This document shows, in pieces, positions 16,126-25,543 of a DNA stretch of 64,000 nt. Numbering within the stretch: the stretch's first letter is position 1; each line of letters opens with the position of its first letter. The notes beneath the pieces are model-generated. The model was not told the DNA's origin. It did not search any database and saw only the letters and a program-made list of their open reading frames with translations. This DNA comes from Thermoanaerobaculia bacterium (lineage in GTDB: Bacteria > Acidobacteriota > Thermoanaerobaculia > Multivoradales > Multivoraceae): assembly GCA_022823665.1 (NCBI GenBank), contig JAJEHN010000009.1, forward strand, positions 536,650 to 600,649, given 5' to 3'. Both the position numbers and the translations under genes were made by a program.

Positions 16126-16300
16126 AGGCTCGGCCCGTTCGAGACAGCTCCTTCCCCGGTGCGGCCGTGTCGGCGCGGTCGCACCGGCGCTCTTCGTCGC
16201 CGCGGCGACACTGGTCGCCGCCGCGGCACCGGCCGAAGCCCAAGGCAGCCGCCGGCCGCAGGCGCGCCTGACGGACTTCTACGAGCAGTGGCTCGCGGAA

Positions 16301-18688
16301 GTGGAACCGCTGCTTGCCGAAGCGGAGCGCCTCGCTTTCGAGCGGCTGGAAGGCCCGGGCGCGCGCGAACGCTTTCTCCGCGCCTTCTGGGCGGCGCGGC
16401 CCGAGCGCCTGCTCGAACGCTGGCAGGAGAACCGCGAGGCCCGCAACCAGCTCCGGGAACGCTCGCCGGCGATGGAGCGCGCAGTCCTCCTGGCCGGGAA
16501 GCCCGCGTTCCGGCAGCCGGTCGAGCCCTGCGAATCGGAACTCCGGCGGATCGAGATCTGGATCTATGACGGCTGGCGGCTCGAACACCAGCTCGGTCGT
16601 CCGCCGCCGCCCGGCGAAGACGAGATCGTCCTGGCGTTCGTCCAGCAGGTGAACTTCGACCCGCGGTCCATGCGGCTGTGGTCGCCGGCCTCGGGTGTCG
16701 ATCTGGCCTTCGAACCGGAACAGCCGGCAGGCGCGGACGACGACTTCGAGACACAGCCGGCCGGCGCGCTTCGGGTGCTGGACCAGGCGGAACGGCGCCG
16801 CTGCCTGACTCCGACCGAGCGCCGCCGCCTGGAGCGGCGGCTCAGCCGCGCCGTCAGTTGGAAGGAGTTCATCGACCGGCTGGGCTGGGCCGGCGCTGCG
16901 CCCGACGGCGGCTGGGTGGACCGCTTCCTTCGCGTCGAAGCAGTGCTCGACGTCGACGTCATGGCGCTGCCAGGCGTTGCACTCGACCTCGAACCCCTCG
17001 GCAGCGAGAACCGGCGCACGGCGATTCGCGGGCGGCTGCGGCTGCCACCCGACCACCTCGCCGCGATCGGCGCCGAGCAGATCCTCGATCGCGTGACGAT
17101 CACCGGCGATGTCTTCCTGCGCGACCGCCTGGCCGACGCCTTCGTCGTCACCCATCACGTGAGCGGCGGAAGCGCGGACATCGCCCTCGACTTCTACCGC
17201 CGGCTTCCAGCCGGCAACTACCGGCTAGAGCTCCGCGCAGAAGATCGCCTGGGCCGCGGCCTGCTCCGGATGAGCCGCACGCTCGAGGTGCCCGGGCTCG
17301 GCGGGCCGCCCGGCATCCCGGGTCTCGGCCTCCTGAGCCGCCGCGAGACGATCGTGCTCAACCAGTTGCCGAGCGTCGAGTTGCTGGCGCCCGAGGGCCG
17401 CGTCCTCGGTTCGGCCTTCACGGCCCGTGTCGTCGCCAGCCCGGCGGTCGCCCGGGTCGTCTTCCTGCGCGATGGCGAGACGGTCGCAACCGCCGACGTC
17501 CCTCCGTTCGTGCGAGACCTCGAGCTGCCGGGCCGCCGCCACCGGATCGAGGTCCGGGGACAGGACGCCGCGGGTGTGCTCCTGGCGCGTCATGAACTGG
17601 AGATCGAGCGGGAAGAACATCCGTTCTCCATCGCGATCGAGCGCCCGGATCCGGCTTTCATCGAGGAGGCGCTCGACCTGTCCGTGCGCGTCGACGTGCC
17701 GTCCGGCCGGGAGCTCGACCGCGTCGACTGCCATCTGGACGCCGAACTCCTCGAGAGCATGACGGCGCCGCCGTTCCGATGCTCCGTTCCGGCCGGACTG
17801 CGCCTTCCTCTGAGCTTCGTTCGGGCCGCCGCCACGCTCCGCACGGGCGAAACGGTCGAGGACCTCGTCTTCCTCGGTTCGGGAGCACCGGAAGAGATCG
17901 AGGTACGCCTGGTCGACCTGCTGGTCTCGGTCGGAGGCCGGCAGGCCGGGCCGGCAACGGGACTCGGCGCGGCCGACTTCCGTGTCCTGCACCGGGGCGT
18001 CGAGGCGCGGATTCGCGACTTCAGGAACCTCGCCGACCGACCGCTCACCGTGGCCCTGCTGATGGACATCTCGAGTTCGATGGGCCGCGGCGTCCGCGTC
18101 GCCTCGACCAGTGCCCAACGTTTCTTCGAGGGCATCCTCACCGATCGAGACGTCGCCAGCCTCATCGTCTTCAACCACGACCTGGACCGTCTGGCGCCCT
18201 TCTCAGACGACACCCGCCTGCTCCGCTACGCCGCCGAGGGCCTGCGGGCATGGGGTTCCACCCGGCTCTACGACGGGATCTCCTATGCCGTTTCGTCGTT
18301 CGCGGGCCGTCCGGACCGGCGCGCCCTGGTCGTGCTCAGCGACGGCGCCGACACGGACAGCAATCTCGACTTCGAGCGCGTGCTGGTGCAGGTCGAGCTG
18401 GCCGGCGTCGTCGTCTACCCGATCGCCCTGCGCATCAACGACCCGGCGACCTCCGAGGCGCTGGAACGTCTCGCGGATCGCACCGGCGGCCGCTACCACG
18501 TCGCCGCTTCAGTCGAGGACCTGGACCGCATCTACCGGGAGATCGAGCACGATCTCCGCTCCCAGTACCTGATCGCGTTCGAACCGCCGCCCGGCGTCGA
18601 GCCACGCGCCGACGGGCTGCGAGACATCGAAGTCGGGGTGTCGCGGGCGGGGCTGACGGTGACCGGCGTGCGGAGCCGGGGGAGGTAG
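16301..18688 (+). CDS. GWxTD and VWFA-related domain protein, N-terminus out of frame
   Basis: A 795-residue protein from the first in-frame start (GTG). The N-terminal part matches the GWxTD domain (ERLAFERLEG, FLRAFWAARPERLLERW, RRIEIWIYDGWRLEHQLG). The middle is all-beta. The C-terminal ~240 residues are a von Willebrand A domain with MIDAS DISSSMG and VVLSDGADTDSN, as in the acidobacterial VWFA-related family. Bases 16160-16300 continue the same frame upstream and encode a good signal peptide (VAPALFVAAATLVAAAAPAEAQ) but offer no ATG, GTG or TTG. A GTG at 16159 lies one base out of frame, so a one-base insertion near 16177 is likely. The mature protein is probably periplasmic. Confidence 0.8.
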   Translation: MEPLLAEAERLAFERLEGPGARERFLRAFWAARPERLLERWQENREARNQLRERSPAMERAVLLAGKPAFRQPVEPCESELRRIEIWIYDGWRLEHQLGRPPPPGEDEIVLAFVQQVNFDPRSMRLWSPASGVDLAFEPEQPAGADDDFETQPAGALRVLDQAERRRCLTPTERRRLERRLSRAVSWKEFIDRLGWAGAAPDGGWVDRFLRVEAVLDVDVMALPGVALDLEPLGSENRRTAIRGRLRLPPDHLAAIGAEQILDRVTITGDVFLRDRLADAFVVTHHVSGGSADIALDFYRRLPAGNYRLELRAEDRLGRGLLRMSRTLEVPGLGGPPGIPGLGLLSRRETIVLNQLPSVELLAPEGRVLGSAFTARVVASPAVARVVFLRDGETVATADVPPFVRDLELPGRRHRIEVRGQDAAGVLLARHELEIEREEHPFSIAIERPDPAFIEEALDLSVRVDVPSGRELDRVDCHLDAELLESMTAPPFRCSVPAGLRLPLSFVRAAATLRTGETVEDLVFLGSGAPEEIEVRLVDLLVSVGGRQAGPATGLGAADFRVLHRGVEARIRDFRNLADRPLTVALLMDISSSMGRGVRVASTSAQRFFEGILTDRDVASLIVFNHDLDRLAPFSDDTRLLRYAAEGLRAWGSTRLYDGISYAVSSFAGRPDRRALVVLSDGADTDSNLDFERVLVQVELAGVVVYPIALRINDPATSEALERLADRTGGRYHVAASVEDLDRIYREIEHDLRSQYLIAFEPPPGVEPRADGLRDIEVGVSRAGLTVTGVRSRGR

Positions 18689-18701
18689 AGGCGAGGGAAC
18701 G

Positions 18702-18707
18702 TAGACT
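18702..18707 (+). promoter_or_regulatory. -10-like box, leaderless start
   Basis: TAGACT six bases before the ATG at 18714, with no Shine-Dalgarno between. Confidence 0.35.
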
Positions 18708-18713
18708 GCCGGC

Positions 18714-20000
18714 ATGAGGGGGGCGCGGCCGGCTATGGGGGCAATCGAACGCGTCCTGATCCGGCCCTGCCGCGAAGCGGAGGGCGGCGCGGGCTTCTGG
18801 CTCTTCGTCGGCCACCTCGTCACCACGTTCGGCATCGCGCTGTCGAACTTCCTCCTCTTATTCACCCTGATCTGGGCCGGCGTCCGGCGAAAGCGGCTCC
18901 ACTTCGCCACCGGCGACGAGGATCGGCGACGGCGGCGGCGGATCCTGCTCCCCCTCGCCGCCTACTCCGCCTGCTTCGTGCTCTCGGCCGTCTTCTCCTA
19001 CGGGCCGGCGACCAGCCTGGGCGAACTGTCGACGCTCTTCTCCGTCCTGACCCTGCCGCTGGCCCTGCTGCTCGTCCGGGGCGAACGCCAGGTGCGGGTT
19101 GCCATCGTCTCGCTGGTTGGGATCTCGGCCGTACTCGCGGTCTACGGCCTGGCGCAGTTCGCCTTTACCGACTACGGCCCCCTCCACCAACGGATCCCCG
19201 GGCCGTTCTCGCACTACATGACGTTCTCCGGCGTCCTGCTGCTCGGCCTCGCCCTGATCGCCGGCCGCCTCAGCAGCGCGGGCGGCTGGCGCTCCCGCGT
19301 CAACTGGGTAGGCCTGGCGCTCGTCGGCGGCGCGCTCGTCCTGACCCTGACCCGCAGCGCCTGGCTCGGGGCTTTCGCTCTCGCGGTCGCGGCGATGGCT
19401 CTTCAGCGCCGCCGCGTCTTCCTGAGTTTCGCCGCCGCGCTGGTCCTGGCCGCCGCCTCGCTCGCCGCCGTGGCGCCGACCCTGTGGCCGACCTACTGGC
19501 AGCGGGCGACCTCGATGGCGGATGTCCGCAATCCCTCGAACTACGACCGCTTGTGCATGCTGTGGGCAGGCCGCCAGATGATCGTCGATCGCCCGTTCAC
19601 GGGCATCGGCCCGGCCATGGTCCGCGAGTGGTACCCGGCCTACCGCCATCCGACCTCGGTCCGGCCGCGCGTGAAGCACCTGCACAACACGTTCGTCCAC
19701 ATGGCCGCGAGCCGCGGCATCCCGTCCCTGCTCGCCTATCTCTGGCTGATGGCCGCGGCGGCGGCGATCGCGTTCGAGGGCTATCGCCGCGAAGGCGGCC
19801 GGGCCGGGCCGCGGGCCGATCTCTACCTGGGCGTCCTGTTCGCCCTGCTGGCGCTGAACGTGGCCGGTCTGTTCGAGGCGAACTGGCGCGACACGGAGAT
19901 TCAGCGCTGGACGCTGTTCCTGCTGGCCCTGCCGGTTATCCTCCGCGCTCCAGACGACCAGCCCGGAGACTCGGCATGCACCTCGACCGCCTCAGCCTGA
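18714..20000 (+). CDS. O-antigen ligase family (WaaL/Wzy) membrane protein
   Basis: A 428-residue protein with about 11-12 hydrophobic helices. The large periplasmic loop contains RQMIVDRPFTGIGPAMV and later VKHLHNTFVHMAASRGIPS, the conserved Arg and His-bearing blocks of O-antigen ligases and polymerases. It should transfer or polymerise lipid-linked glycans at the periplasmic face of the inner membrane. An alternative ATG at 18735 follows GAGGGGG. Its last codons overlap the amidase start by 25 bases. No other glycan genes are adjacent. Confidence 0.82.
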   Translation: MRGARPAMGAIERVLIRPCREAEGGAGFWLFVGHLVTTFGIALSNFLLLFTLIWAGVRRKRLHFATGDEDRRRRRRILLPLAAYSACFVLSAVFSYGPATSLGELSTLFSVLTLPLALLLVRGERQVRVAIVSLVGISAVLAVYGLAQFAFTDYGPLHQRIPGPFSHYMTFSGVLLLGLALIAGRLSSAGGWRSRVNWVGLALVGGALVLTLTRSAWLGAFALAVAAMALQRRRVFLSFAAALVLAAASLAAVAPTLWPTYWQRATSMADVRNPSNYDRLCMLWAGRQMIVDRPFTGIGPAMVREWYPAYRHPTSVRPRVKHLHNTFVHMAASRGIPSLLAYLWLMAAAAAIAFEGYRREGGRAGPRADLYLGVLFALLALNVAGLFEANWRDTEIQRWTLFLLALPVILRAPDDQPGDSACTSTASA

Positions 20001-21394
20001 TCCAGCTCCTCGACCTTCTGTCAGCCCGGGAGATCTCCTGCGCCGAGTTGATGAACGCCACGCTGGATCGCATCGAGGCCACGCACCCGAAGCTCAACGC
20101 CGTCGTCAGCCAGCGTCCGCGCGAAGAGTTGCTGGCGGACGCCGAAGCGGCCGACGCTCGACGCGCCGCCGGCGACGCCCGGCCGCTGGAGGGCGTGCCC
20201 CTCGGCGTCAAGGATCTCGAGGACGTGGCCGGCATGGTGACGTCGATGGGCTCGCGGGTGTTCCGCGATCAGGTCGTCGAGGCCGACTCGACCCAGGTCG
20301 CGCGGCTGCGGAACGCGGGCGCGATCGTCGTCGGCAAGACGAACACCCCGGAGTTCGGGTTCACCGCGATCACGAAGAACCCCCTGTTCGGCGTCACCCG
20401 CTCGCCCTGGGACCTGGAGCGCACGCCCGGCGGCTCGAGCGGCGGTTCCTCCGCCGTGCTGGCGGGCGGCGTGCTGCCTCTCGTCACCTCCTCGGACGGC
20501 GGCGGCTCGATCCGGATTCCGGCCAGCTTCACCGGCGCGTTCGGCCTGAAGCCGAGCCAGGGCCGGATACCGCGCGGGCCGATGAAGGCCTGGGACTACG
20601 GCAGCACGTCGGTCTACGGCCCCCTCACCCGGACGGTAGAGGACGGCGCCCTGTTCCTCGACTTGGTCGCCGGCCCCTCGCCCTGCGATCCCGCTTCGCT
20701 GCCCCATCCCGGTCTGAGCTACCGCGAGGTGCTCGAATCGGGGCTCCCCGCTTCCGTCCGCATCGCCTGGTCGCCGGACCTTGGCTACGCAAGGGTCCAG
20801 GCGGACGTCGCGCGCGTGGCCGCGAACGCCGCGGCCGTGTTCGATCAGGCCGGTCTCCCGGTCGAACCGCTCGAGGAGCACGTGCCGGGCGGTCCGCCGA
20901 TGCTCACCGCCGCCTGGGGCTCGCTGGGCAACTTCCTGATCGCGGGCCAGATCCACGAACCGCTTCGAAACCAGCGCCAGGACATGACCCACTCGTTCGC
21001 GGAGGCGCTGGAACGCTCCTGGGAGATGACGCCCGAGACGTTCGGCGCCGCGGCGCGAGAGCGCGGCCGGCTGAATCTCTGGTGCGGCGAGGTCTTCGAC
21101 CGCTTCGATCTGCTGCTGACGCCGACCGTTCCCTACGATCCGCCGCCCGCCCGCGGTCCCTTCCCCACCCACACGGAGGGCCGGGAGCAGGTGCCGGCGG
21201 GCGTCGCGGCGTTCACGATTCCGTTCAACATGTCCGGCCACCCGGCGGCGACGGTGCGCGCCGGCCTCTCCGACGCCGGCCTGCCGGTCGGCCTGCAGAT
21301 CGTCGGACCGCGTCACCGGGACGATCTGGTGATGCGGGCCGCACGGCTGTTCGAGCGGGCGCGCCCCTGGCACCCGACGTGGCCGGAGGTCTGA
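19976..21394 (+). CDS. amidase (amidase-signature family)
   Basis: A 472-residue enzyme with the complete Ser-Ser-Lys triad: K79 in GVKDLED, S154 in GGSSGGSS and S178 in DGGGSIRIPAS. The spacings (75 and 24) equal those of fatty-acid amide hydrolase K142/S217/S241. It hydrolyses C-N bonds of carboxamides. It is unlikely to be GatA, as no gatC or gatB is nearby and the length fits general amidases. GGAG eight bases before the ATG supports the start inside the end of the ligase gene. Confidence 0.9.
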   Translation: MHLDRLSLIQLLDLLSAREISCAELMNATLDRIEATHPKLNAVVSQRPREELLADAEAADARRAAGDARPLEGVPLGVKDLEDVAGMVTSMGSRVFRDQVVEADSTQVARLRNAGAIVVGKTNTPEFGFTAITKNPLFGVTRSPWDLERTPGGSSGGSSAVLAGGVLPLVTSSDGGGSIRIPASFTGAFGLKPSQGRIPRGPMKAWDYGSTSVYGPLTRTVEDGALFLDLVAGPSPCDPASLPHPGLSYREVLESGLPASVRIAWSPDLGYARVQADVARVAANAAAVFDQAGLPVEPLEEHVPGGPPMLTAAWGSLGNFLIAGQIHEPLRNQRQDMTHSFAEALERSWEMTPETFGAAARERGRLNLWCGEVFDRFDLLLTPTVPYDPPPARGPFPTHTEGREQVPAGVAAFTIPFNMSGHPAATVRAGLSDAGLPVGLQIVGPRHRDDLVMRAARLFERARPWHPTWPEV

Positions 21395-21413
21395 CCGCAG
21401 CCGGCTCCCGGCC

Positions 21414-22436
21414 TCAGGGGATGACGGTGACCTTGACCGCGCCGCTTCCCTTGTCGCCCGCGATCTCGAAGGCGCGATCGAACTCCGCCAGCGGCACCTC
21501 GTGGGTGAGCAGCCCCGAGTAGTCTTCGCCATCCGCCGCCAGGATACGCACCGCCTCGGCGAAGTCCTCTTCGCCCGGGCGCCGCGCGTAGCAGTTGGAC
21601 CACTGAAGCCGCGCCTCCTTGCCGAGCAGCGTGAGCGGATCGAGGGTCAGCGGCCCCATGAAGACACCCAGGACGCAGACCGTGCCCCCGGGGGCGAGTG
21701 CGATGCCGGCGGTCGTCATCGTGTCGGCCAGACCGCCCACGGTCTCGACGACGAGATCGGCGTCGTAGCCCGTCAGGTCTTCCGCAGGGCCTTCGTCGAT
21801 CACCCGGTGGGCGCCGAGCCGTTTCGCCAGTTCTGCCTGATGCGGATAGCGGGCCGTGACGGCCACGTCGTCGAACCCCCAGGCACGGGCGACCGCGACG
21901 ACCGCGAGGCCGATCGAGCCGGCCCCCAGGATCAGCAGGCGATCCGGCGGCCTGGCCTGGTCCGCGCCGCACAGGCGCAACCCGTGGACCGCGACGGCGA
22001 AGGGCTCGGCGAGCGCGGCCAGCGTCGGCGCCAGCCCGTCAGGCACCCGATACAGGCGATGCGCCGGCACGACCACCGCGTCGGCGAAGCCGCCCGGACG
22101 GCGCAGGCCGTAGAGCTGGAGTTCCCGGCAAATCGAGTCCCGGCCTTCGCGGCAGGGTTCGCAGTCGCCGCACGAGGCCAGGGGTTCGACCACGACCGCC
22201 TCGCCGGCGGCGACGCCGGCGACACCCGCGCCAAGGACGTCGACCACGCCCGCCATTTCGTGACCCATGATCGATCCCGGATCGATGATGGGTTTCGGGC
22301 TGTGAACCAGGTGCAGGTCCGTGCCGCACAGGCCGCAGGCGGAGATCCGAAGCCGGACCTCGCCCGGGCCGGGCTCCGGCAGCGGACGCTCGGCCAGCGC
22401 CACTTGTCCCGGACCCCGATAGATGCCCGCGCGCAT
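21414..22436 (-). CDS. zinc-dependent medium-chain alcohol/polyol dehydrogenase
   Basis: A 340-residue MDR enzyme. Catalytic-zinc residues appear in CGLCGTDLHL and GHEMAG, the structural-zinc Cys cluster in CGDCEPCREGRDSIC, and the NAD(P)-binding loop in GAGSIGLAVV. It resembles sorbitol or threonine dehydrogenases that oxidise secondary alcohols. The ATG at 22436 has TAAGGT seven bases upstream and no Shine-Dalgarno. The 40 extra residues of the longer frame are Arg-rich noise. It is convergent with the amidase gene. Confidence 0.88.
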   Translation of the reverse strand: MRAGIYRGPGQVALAERPLPEPGPGEVRLRISACGLCGTDLHLVHSPKPIIDPGSIMGHEMAGVVDVLGAGVAGVAAGEAVVVEPLASCGDCEPCREGRDSICRELQLYGLRRPGGFADAVVVPAHRLYRVPDGLAPTLAALAEPFAVAVHGLRLCGADQARPPDRLLILGAGSIGLAVVAVARAWGFDDVAVTARYPHQAELAKRLGAHRVIDEGPAEDLTGYDADLVVETVGGLADTMTTAGIALAPGGTVCVLGVFMGPLTLDPLTLLGKEARLQWSNCYARRPGEEDFAEAVRILAADGEDYSGLLTHEVPLAEFDRAFEIAGDKGSGAVKVTVIP

Positions 22437-22443
22437 CGCGCGG

Positions 22444-22449
22444 ACCTTA
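22444..22449 (-). promoter_or_regulatory. -10-like box, leaderless start
   Basis: TAAGGT on the minus strand, seven bases before the dehydrogenase ATG. Confidence 0.4.
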
Positions 22450-22468
22450 GCCCAGAGGACCGGCTGAC

Positions 22469-23410
22469 CTAGAAGCCGAGTTCCGAGCAGTCCGCCGCTT
22501 CGCCGTTCACGGTGCAGGCGCAGTCGCCGCCGGTGCAGTCGACGTTCACTTCGCACTCGCCGGAGTCGCCGCAGGCCGAGGCGGCGAACTCGAAGGAGTT
22601 CCCGTTGTCCACGTCGACCGTGCAGTCCTCGCCGTCCTCGCAGGCGACCTTGACCTCGATGACGCGCGCCTCGCCATCGGCCGTGGCCGCGACCGCGTGG
22701 ACCGACGGCGAGATCGCCATCGCGACCTCGCGCTCCCGTTCCTCGAGCGTGGCGTCCATCTTCTGCACCTGGCCGTCGCGCCAGACCTCGAGCACGACCG
22801 TGTCGCCGTCCTCGTTGCCACGGATCGCCCGCGCCAGGGCGGCCGCCGAAGCGACCGGCTGGTCGCCGACGGCGGTCACGATGTCGCCGACCTCCAGGCC
22901 GGCGCGGAGCGCCGGGCTGCCGTCCACGACCTTGCCGACCATGACGCCCGCGTCGTCGGGCACGCCGAAGTGCGTCCGCAGTTCCGGCGTCAGCTCGGAG
23001 AGCTGCACGCCCAGGAAGGCGCCTCCGCCGTGACGCCCGTGAAGACGCGCGCCGGCATCGCCGAGGCGCTGCATGACCCGGTGCACGCGCCGACGCACTC
23101 TCTCGCCGACCTCCCCGTCACCCTCGTGGTCCTCGATCAGGACCACGTCGTGGCCGTCGGCCTCGAAGACCCTGACGTTCTCCTCGGAAACCCACTCGTG
23201 GTCGCCGCCCTCGAGAACCCGGACGTCGCCGTCGTCGCCGACGAAGACCATCCGGCTCACGCGCTCTTCGCAGTCCTCGCCGTCAGCACAGTCCGCGATC
23301 TTCTTGATCTGGATCTTGTGGACCTTCTTCTCTTCACCGTCATCCGCGAGAGCCGGCGCCACAACCGCCAGCGCCAGCGCCACGACCAACCAGACCTTCA
23401 TTCTCGACAT
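22469..23410 (-). CDS. secreted PDZ-domain protein with Cys-rich acidic repeats
   Basis: A 313-residue protein with a signal peptide (MSRMKVWLVVALALAVVAPA, cleavage after ALA). A central PDZ domain spans roughly residues 130-220 (GAFLGVQLSEL, DDAGVMVGKVVDGSPALRAG, GDIVTAVGDQPV). It is flanked by acidic segments with repeated short Cys motifs: CADGEDC, CEDGEDC, CGDSGEC and CTGGDC. There is no protease domain, so it is not a DegP-type protease. Binding of a peptide C-terminus or a metal-linked scaffold role is possible. The Cys motifs may form disulfides after export. GGAGAAGG before the ATG at 23410 supports the start. Confidence 0.8.
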   Translation of the reverse strand: MSRMKVWLVVALALAVVAPALADDGEEKKVHKIQIKKIADCADGEDCEERVSRMVFVGDDGDVRVLEGGDHEWVSEENVRVFEADGHDVVLIEDHEGDGEVGERVRRRVHRVMQRLGDAGARLHGRHGGGAFLGVQLSELTPELRTHFGVPDDAGVMVGKVVDGSPALRAGLEVGDIVTAVGDQPVASAAALARAIRGNEDGDTVVLEVWRDGQVQKMDATLEEREREVAMAISPSVHAVAATADGEARVIEVKVACEDGEDCTVDVDNGNSFEFAASACGDSGECEVNVDCTGGDCACTVNGEAADCSELGF

Positions 23411-23450
23411 GGTTCGATCCTTCTCCTGTTCGCTTCCGTGTTCGCTCCGC

Positions 23451-23456
23451 ATTCTA
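23451..23456 (-). promoter_or_regulatory. -10 box for the PDZ gene
   Basis: TAGAAT on the minus strand about 40 bases before the start at 23410, leaving a short leader with the Shine-Dalgarno. Confidence 0.35.
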
Positions 23457-23532
23457 GTCGGCGCGCCACCGGCACGCCTCTGTAGGGATAACGCTCCCTG
23501 GCCGGATTCGTTCCCGCGAAGAGGAAGCCCGC

Positions 23533-24306
23533 TCAGGAGTCCTCCATCGACGCCCGCACCGTGCGCAGATCCTGGAGCGCAGCCTTGGCCATGGAACCGC
23601 CGTCGCGAGCGACTTCGACGAACCGGAACCCCTGTCCGATCCGCTTCGGAGCCTCCTTCACCGTACCGGCGACTCCGGCGAACAGACCGTGGCGCCTGCA
23701 GCCATCGAGGATCCTGTCGATCGCCGCGGTGAACTTCTCGTCCTCCTGGTCGGCCGCCGGCCGGAGCCCCAGGGACACGCTGAGGTCGCTTGGACCGACG
23801 TAGACGCCGTCAAGGCCCGGCACCGAGAGGATGTCGTCGAGGTTGTCGAGCGCCTGCTGGGTCTCGATCATCGGAATGCAATAGATCTGTTCGTTCGCCT
23901 CCTCCAGGTAGTTCCCGCCGTAGAGCAGGCCGGCGCGGAAGGGACCGAAGCTGCGCTTTCCGCGCGGGGGGTACCGGCACGCGGCGGCCGCCGCCTCCGC
24001 CTCGGCGCGGCTGTTCACCATCGGGATGATGATCCCGTGGGCTCCCGCGTCGAGCATCTTGCCGATGATCCCCGGCTCGTTCCACGGCACCCGGACGATC
24101 GGCGTCGTGTCGGAGGCGGTCATCGCCTGCAGCATCTCCGTAGCGCGCTGGTAGTCGACCAGGCCGTGCTGCATGTCGATCGTCGCCCAGTCGAAGCCGA
24201 GGCGCGACATGAGTTCGGCGCTGTGCGTGTCCGGGAACGCGAGCCAGGCGCCGAGCGCCGGCTCTCCGTTGTCGATCTTGTCGCGCAGACGGTTCTTCAT
24301 CGGCAT
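23533..24306 (-). CDS. HpcH/HpaI-family class II aldolase
   Basis: A 257-residue TIM-barrel aldolase. Catalytic and metal positions fit HpaI numbering: H47 in DMQHG, R72 in IVRVPW, and metal ligands E148 (PMIETQ) and D174 (GPSDLS), 26 residues apart as in HpaI E149/D175. Members cleave 4-hydroxy-2-oxo acids to pyruvate and an aldehyde using a divalent metal. GAGGAGG seven bases before the ATG fixes the start. TGCTAGTCT further upstream gives a promoter just past the end of the M42 peptidase gene. The exact substrate is not evident. Confidence 0.9.
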   Translation of the reverse strand: MPMKNRLRDKIDNGEPALGAWLAFPDTHSAELMSRLGFDWATIDMQHGLVDYQRATEMLQAMTASDTTPIVRVPWNEPGIIGKMLDAGAHGIIIPMVNSRAEAEAAAAACRYPPRGKRSFGPFRAGLLYGGNYLEEANEQIYCIPMIETQQALDNLDDILSVPGLDGVYVGPSDLSVSLGLRPAADQEDEKFTAAIDRILDGCRRHGLFAGVAGTVKEAPKRIGQGFRFVEVARDGGSMAKAALQDLRTVRASMEDS

Positions 24307-24366
24307 GGCGTTGCCTCCTCGGTCGCTCGTTGGGACGGAATCGCTGGGACGGAAATGTGGGCGCGG

Positions 24367-24375
24367 AGACTAGCA
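24367..24375 (-). promoter_or_regulatory. extended -10 promoter of the aldolase gene
   Basis: TGCTAGTCT on the minus strand, directly after the M42 peptidase stop, about 60 bases before the aldolase start. Confidence 0.4.
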
Positions 24376-24380
24376 GCCGA

Positions 24381-25454
24381 TCAGGGGATCAGGGACTCGT
24401 CCGGTTCCAGGGACGCCGCGAAGCCGGCGAGCAGGTCGGCCGAGTGATCGATGTCGTCCAGCGAGATCGTCTCGACGGCGCTGTGCATGTAGCGGTTCGG
24501 GACACTGATCAGCCCCGTAGCGACCCCCGCGCGGGTGATCTGGATCGAGTTCGCGTCGTTCGGCGCCGCACGCCCGAGGGCCGCCAACTGAAACGGGATC
24601 TTCTCTTCCTCGGCGACCGCCTCGAGCCGGTCGCTGACCTTCGGGTTCATGTTCGGGCCGCGCACGATGACCGGGCCGCCTCCCAGCCGCAGGTCGCCCT
24701 CCTGGCGCTTGCTGATCGTCGGACAGTCCGTCGCGTGGGTCACGTCGACCGCGATGCCCACGTCGGGGTCGACGCCGTGGGTGCTGGTGCGCGCGCCGCG
24801 CAGGCCGATCTCCTCGCACACCGTCGACACCGCGTACACCGCGACCTTGGGGTTCTTCCTTGCGACGCGCCGCAACGCCTCGATGACCACCCACAGGCCC
24901 GTCGTGTTGTCCATCTTCGGGGCGTTGGCGAGGCCGTTTCGCATCTCCCGGAAACCGAGATCGAGCGTCACCGGATCGCCGACCCGGACGGCGCTCTTCG
25001 CGTCGTCGCCGTCTTTCGCGCCGATGTCGAGCCAGAGGTTCTCCATCTTGACCGCGCGGCGGCGCTCCTCGGTGTCGAGCAGATGGATCGGCTTGCGCGC
25101 GATGACCGCCGGCACGGGACCGTCCTTGGTCCATACGGTCATCCGCTGGCCGATGAGTTGCTGCGGATCCCAGCCGCCGATCGGCTGTACCCACAGGAAG
25201 CCCTTGTCGTCGATGTAGCTGACCAGGAGGCCGATCTGGTCGCAGTGGCCCGCGAACAGCACCCTTCGACCATCCGGCTTCTCGCCGGCCTCGACGTTCA
25301 CCGCCGCGATCACGTTGCCGTGAACGTCGGTCGACACGTCGTCGGCGAACTTGCCCGCGTAGGCGCGGACGACTTCCTGTACCGGCTCCTCGTGGCCCGA
25401 GGGACTCGGCGCGGCCAACAGATCAACGAAGAACTTGCGTGCTGTCTTGTTCAC
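24381..25454 (-). CDS. M42-family metallo-aminopeptidase
   Basis: A 357-residue protein with the full two-metal site of M42 (TET-type) aminopeptidases: H70 and D72 in AGHCDQIG, bridging D182 in PKMDNTTG, general-base pair E214/E215 in VCEEIGLRG, D237 in IAVDVTH and H324 in YMHSAVE. It should trim N-terminal residues from small peptides in the cytoplasm, usually as a dodecamer. The start is GTG at 25454 with only a weak G-rich tract upstream. Confidence 0.9.
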   Translation of the reverse strand: MNKTARKFFVDLLAAPSPSGHEEPVQEVVRAYAGKFADDVSTDVHGNVIAAVNVEAGEKPDGRRVLFAGHCDQIGLLVSYIDDKGFLWVQPIGGWDPQQLIGQRMTVWTKDGPVPAVIARKPIHLLDTEERRRAVKMENLWLDIGAKDGDDAKSAVRVGDPVTLDLGFREMRNGLANAPKMDNTTGLWVVIEALRRVARKNPKVAVYAVSTVCEEIGLRGARTSTHGVDPDVGIAVDVTHATDCPTISKRQEGDLRLGGGPVIVRGPNMNPKVSDRLEAVAEEEKIPFQLAALGRAAPNDANSIQITRAGVATGLISVPNRYMHSAVETISLDDIDHSADLLAGFAASLEPDESLIP

Positions 25455-25543
25455 TTGCTACCCCCAGCCGCTGTTTCGCCCGACTGCAGGTAGCAATCGG
25501 GCGGCCACCGCGGCTGTCCTGTCTGTTTCGGTGTCTTCGGGCT

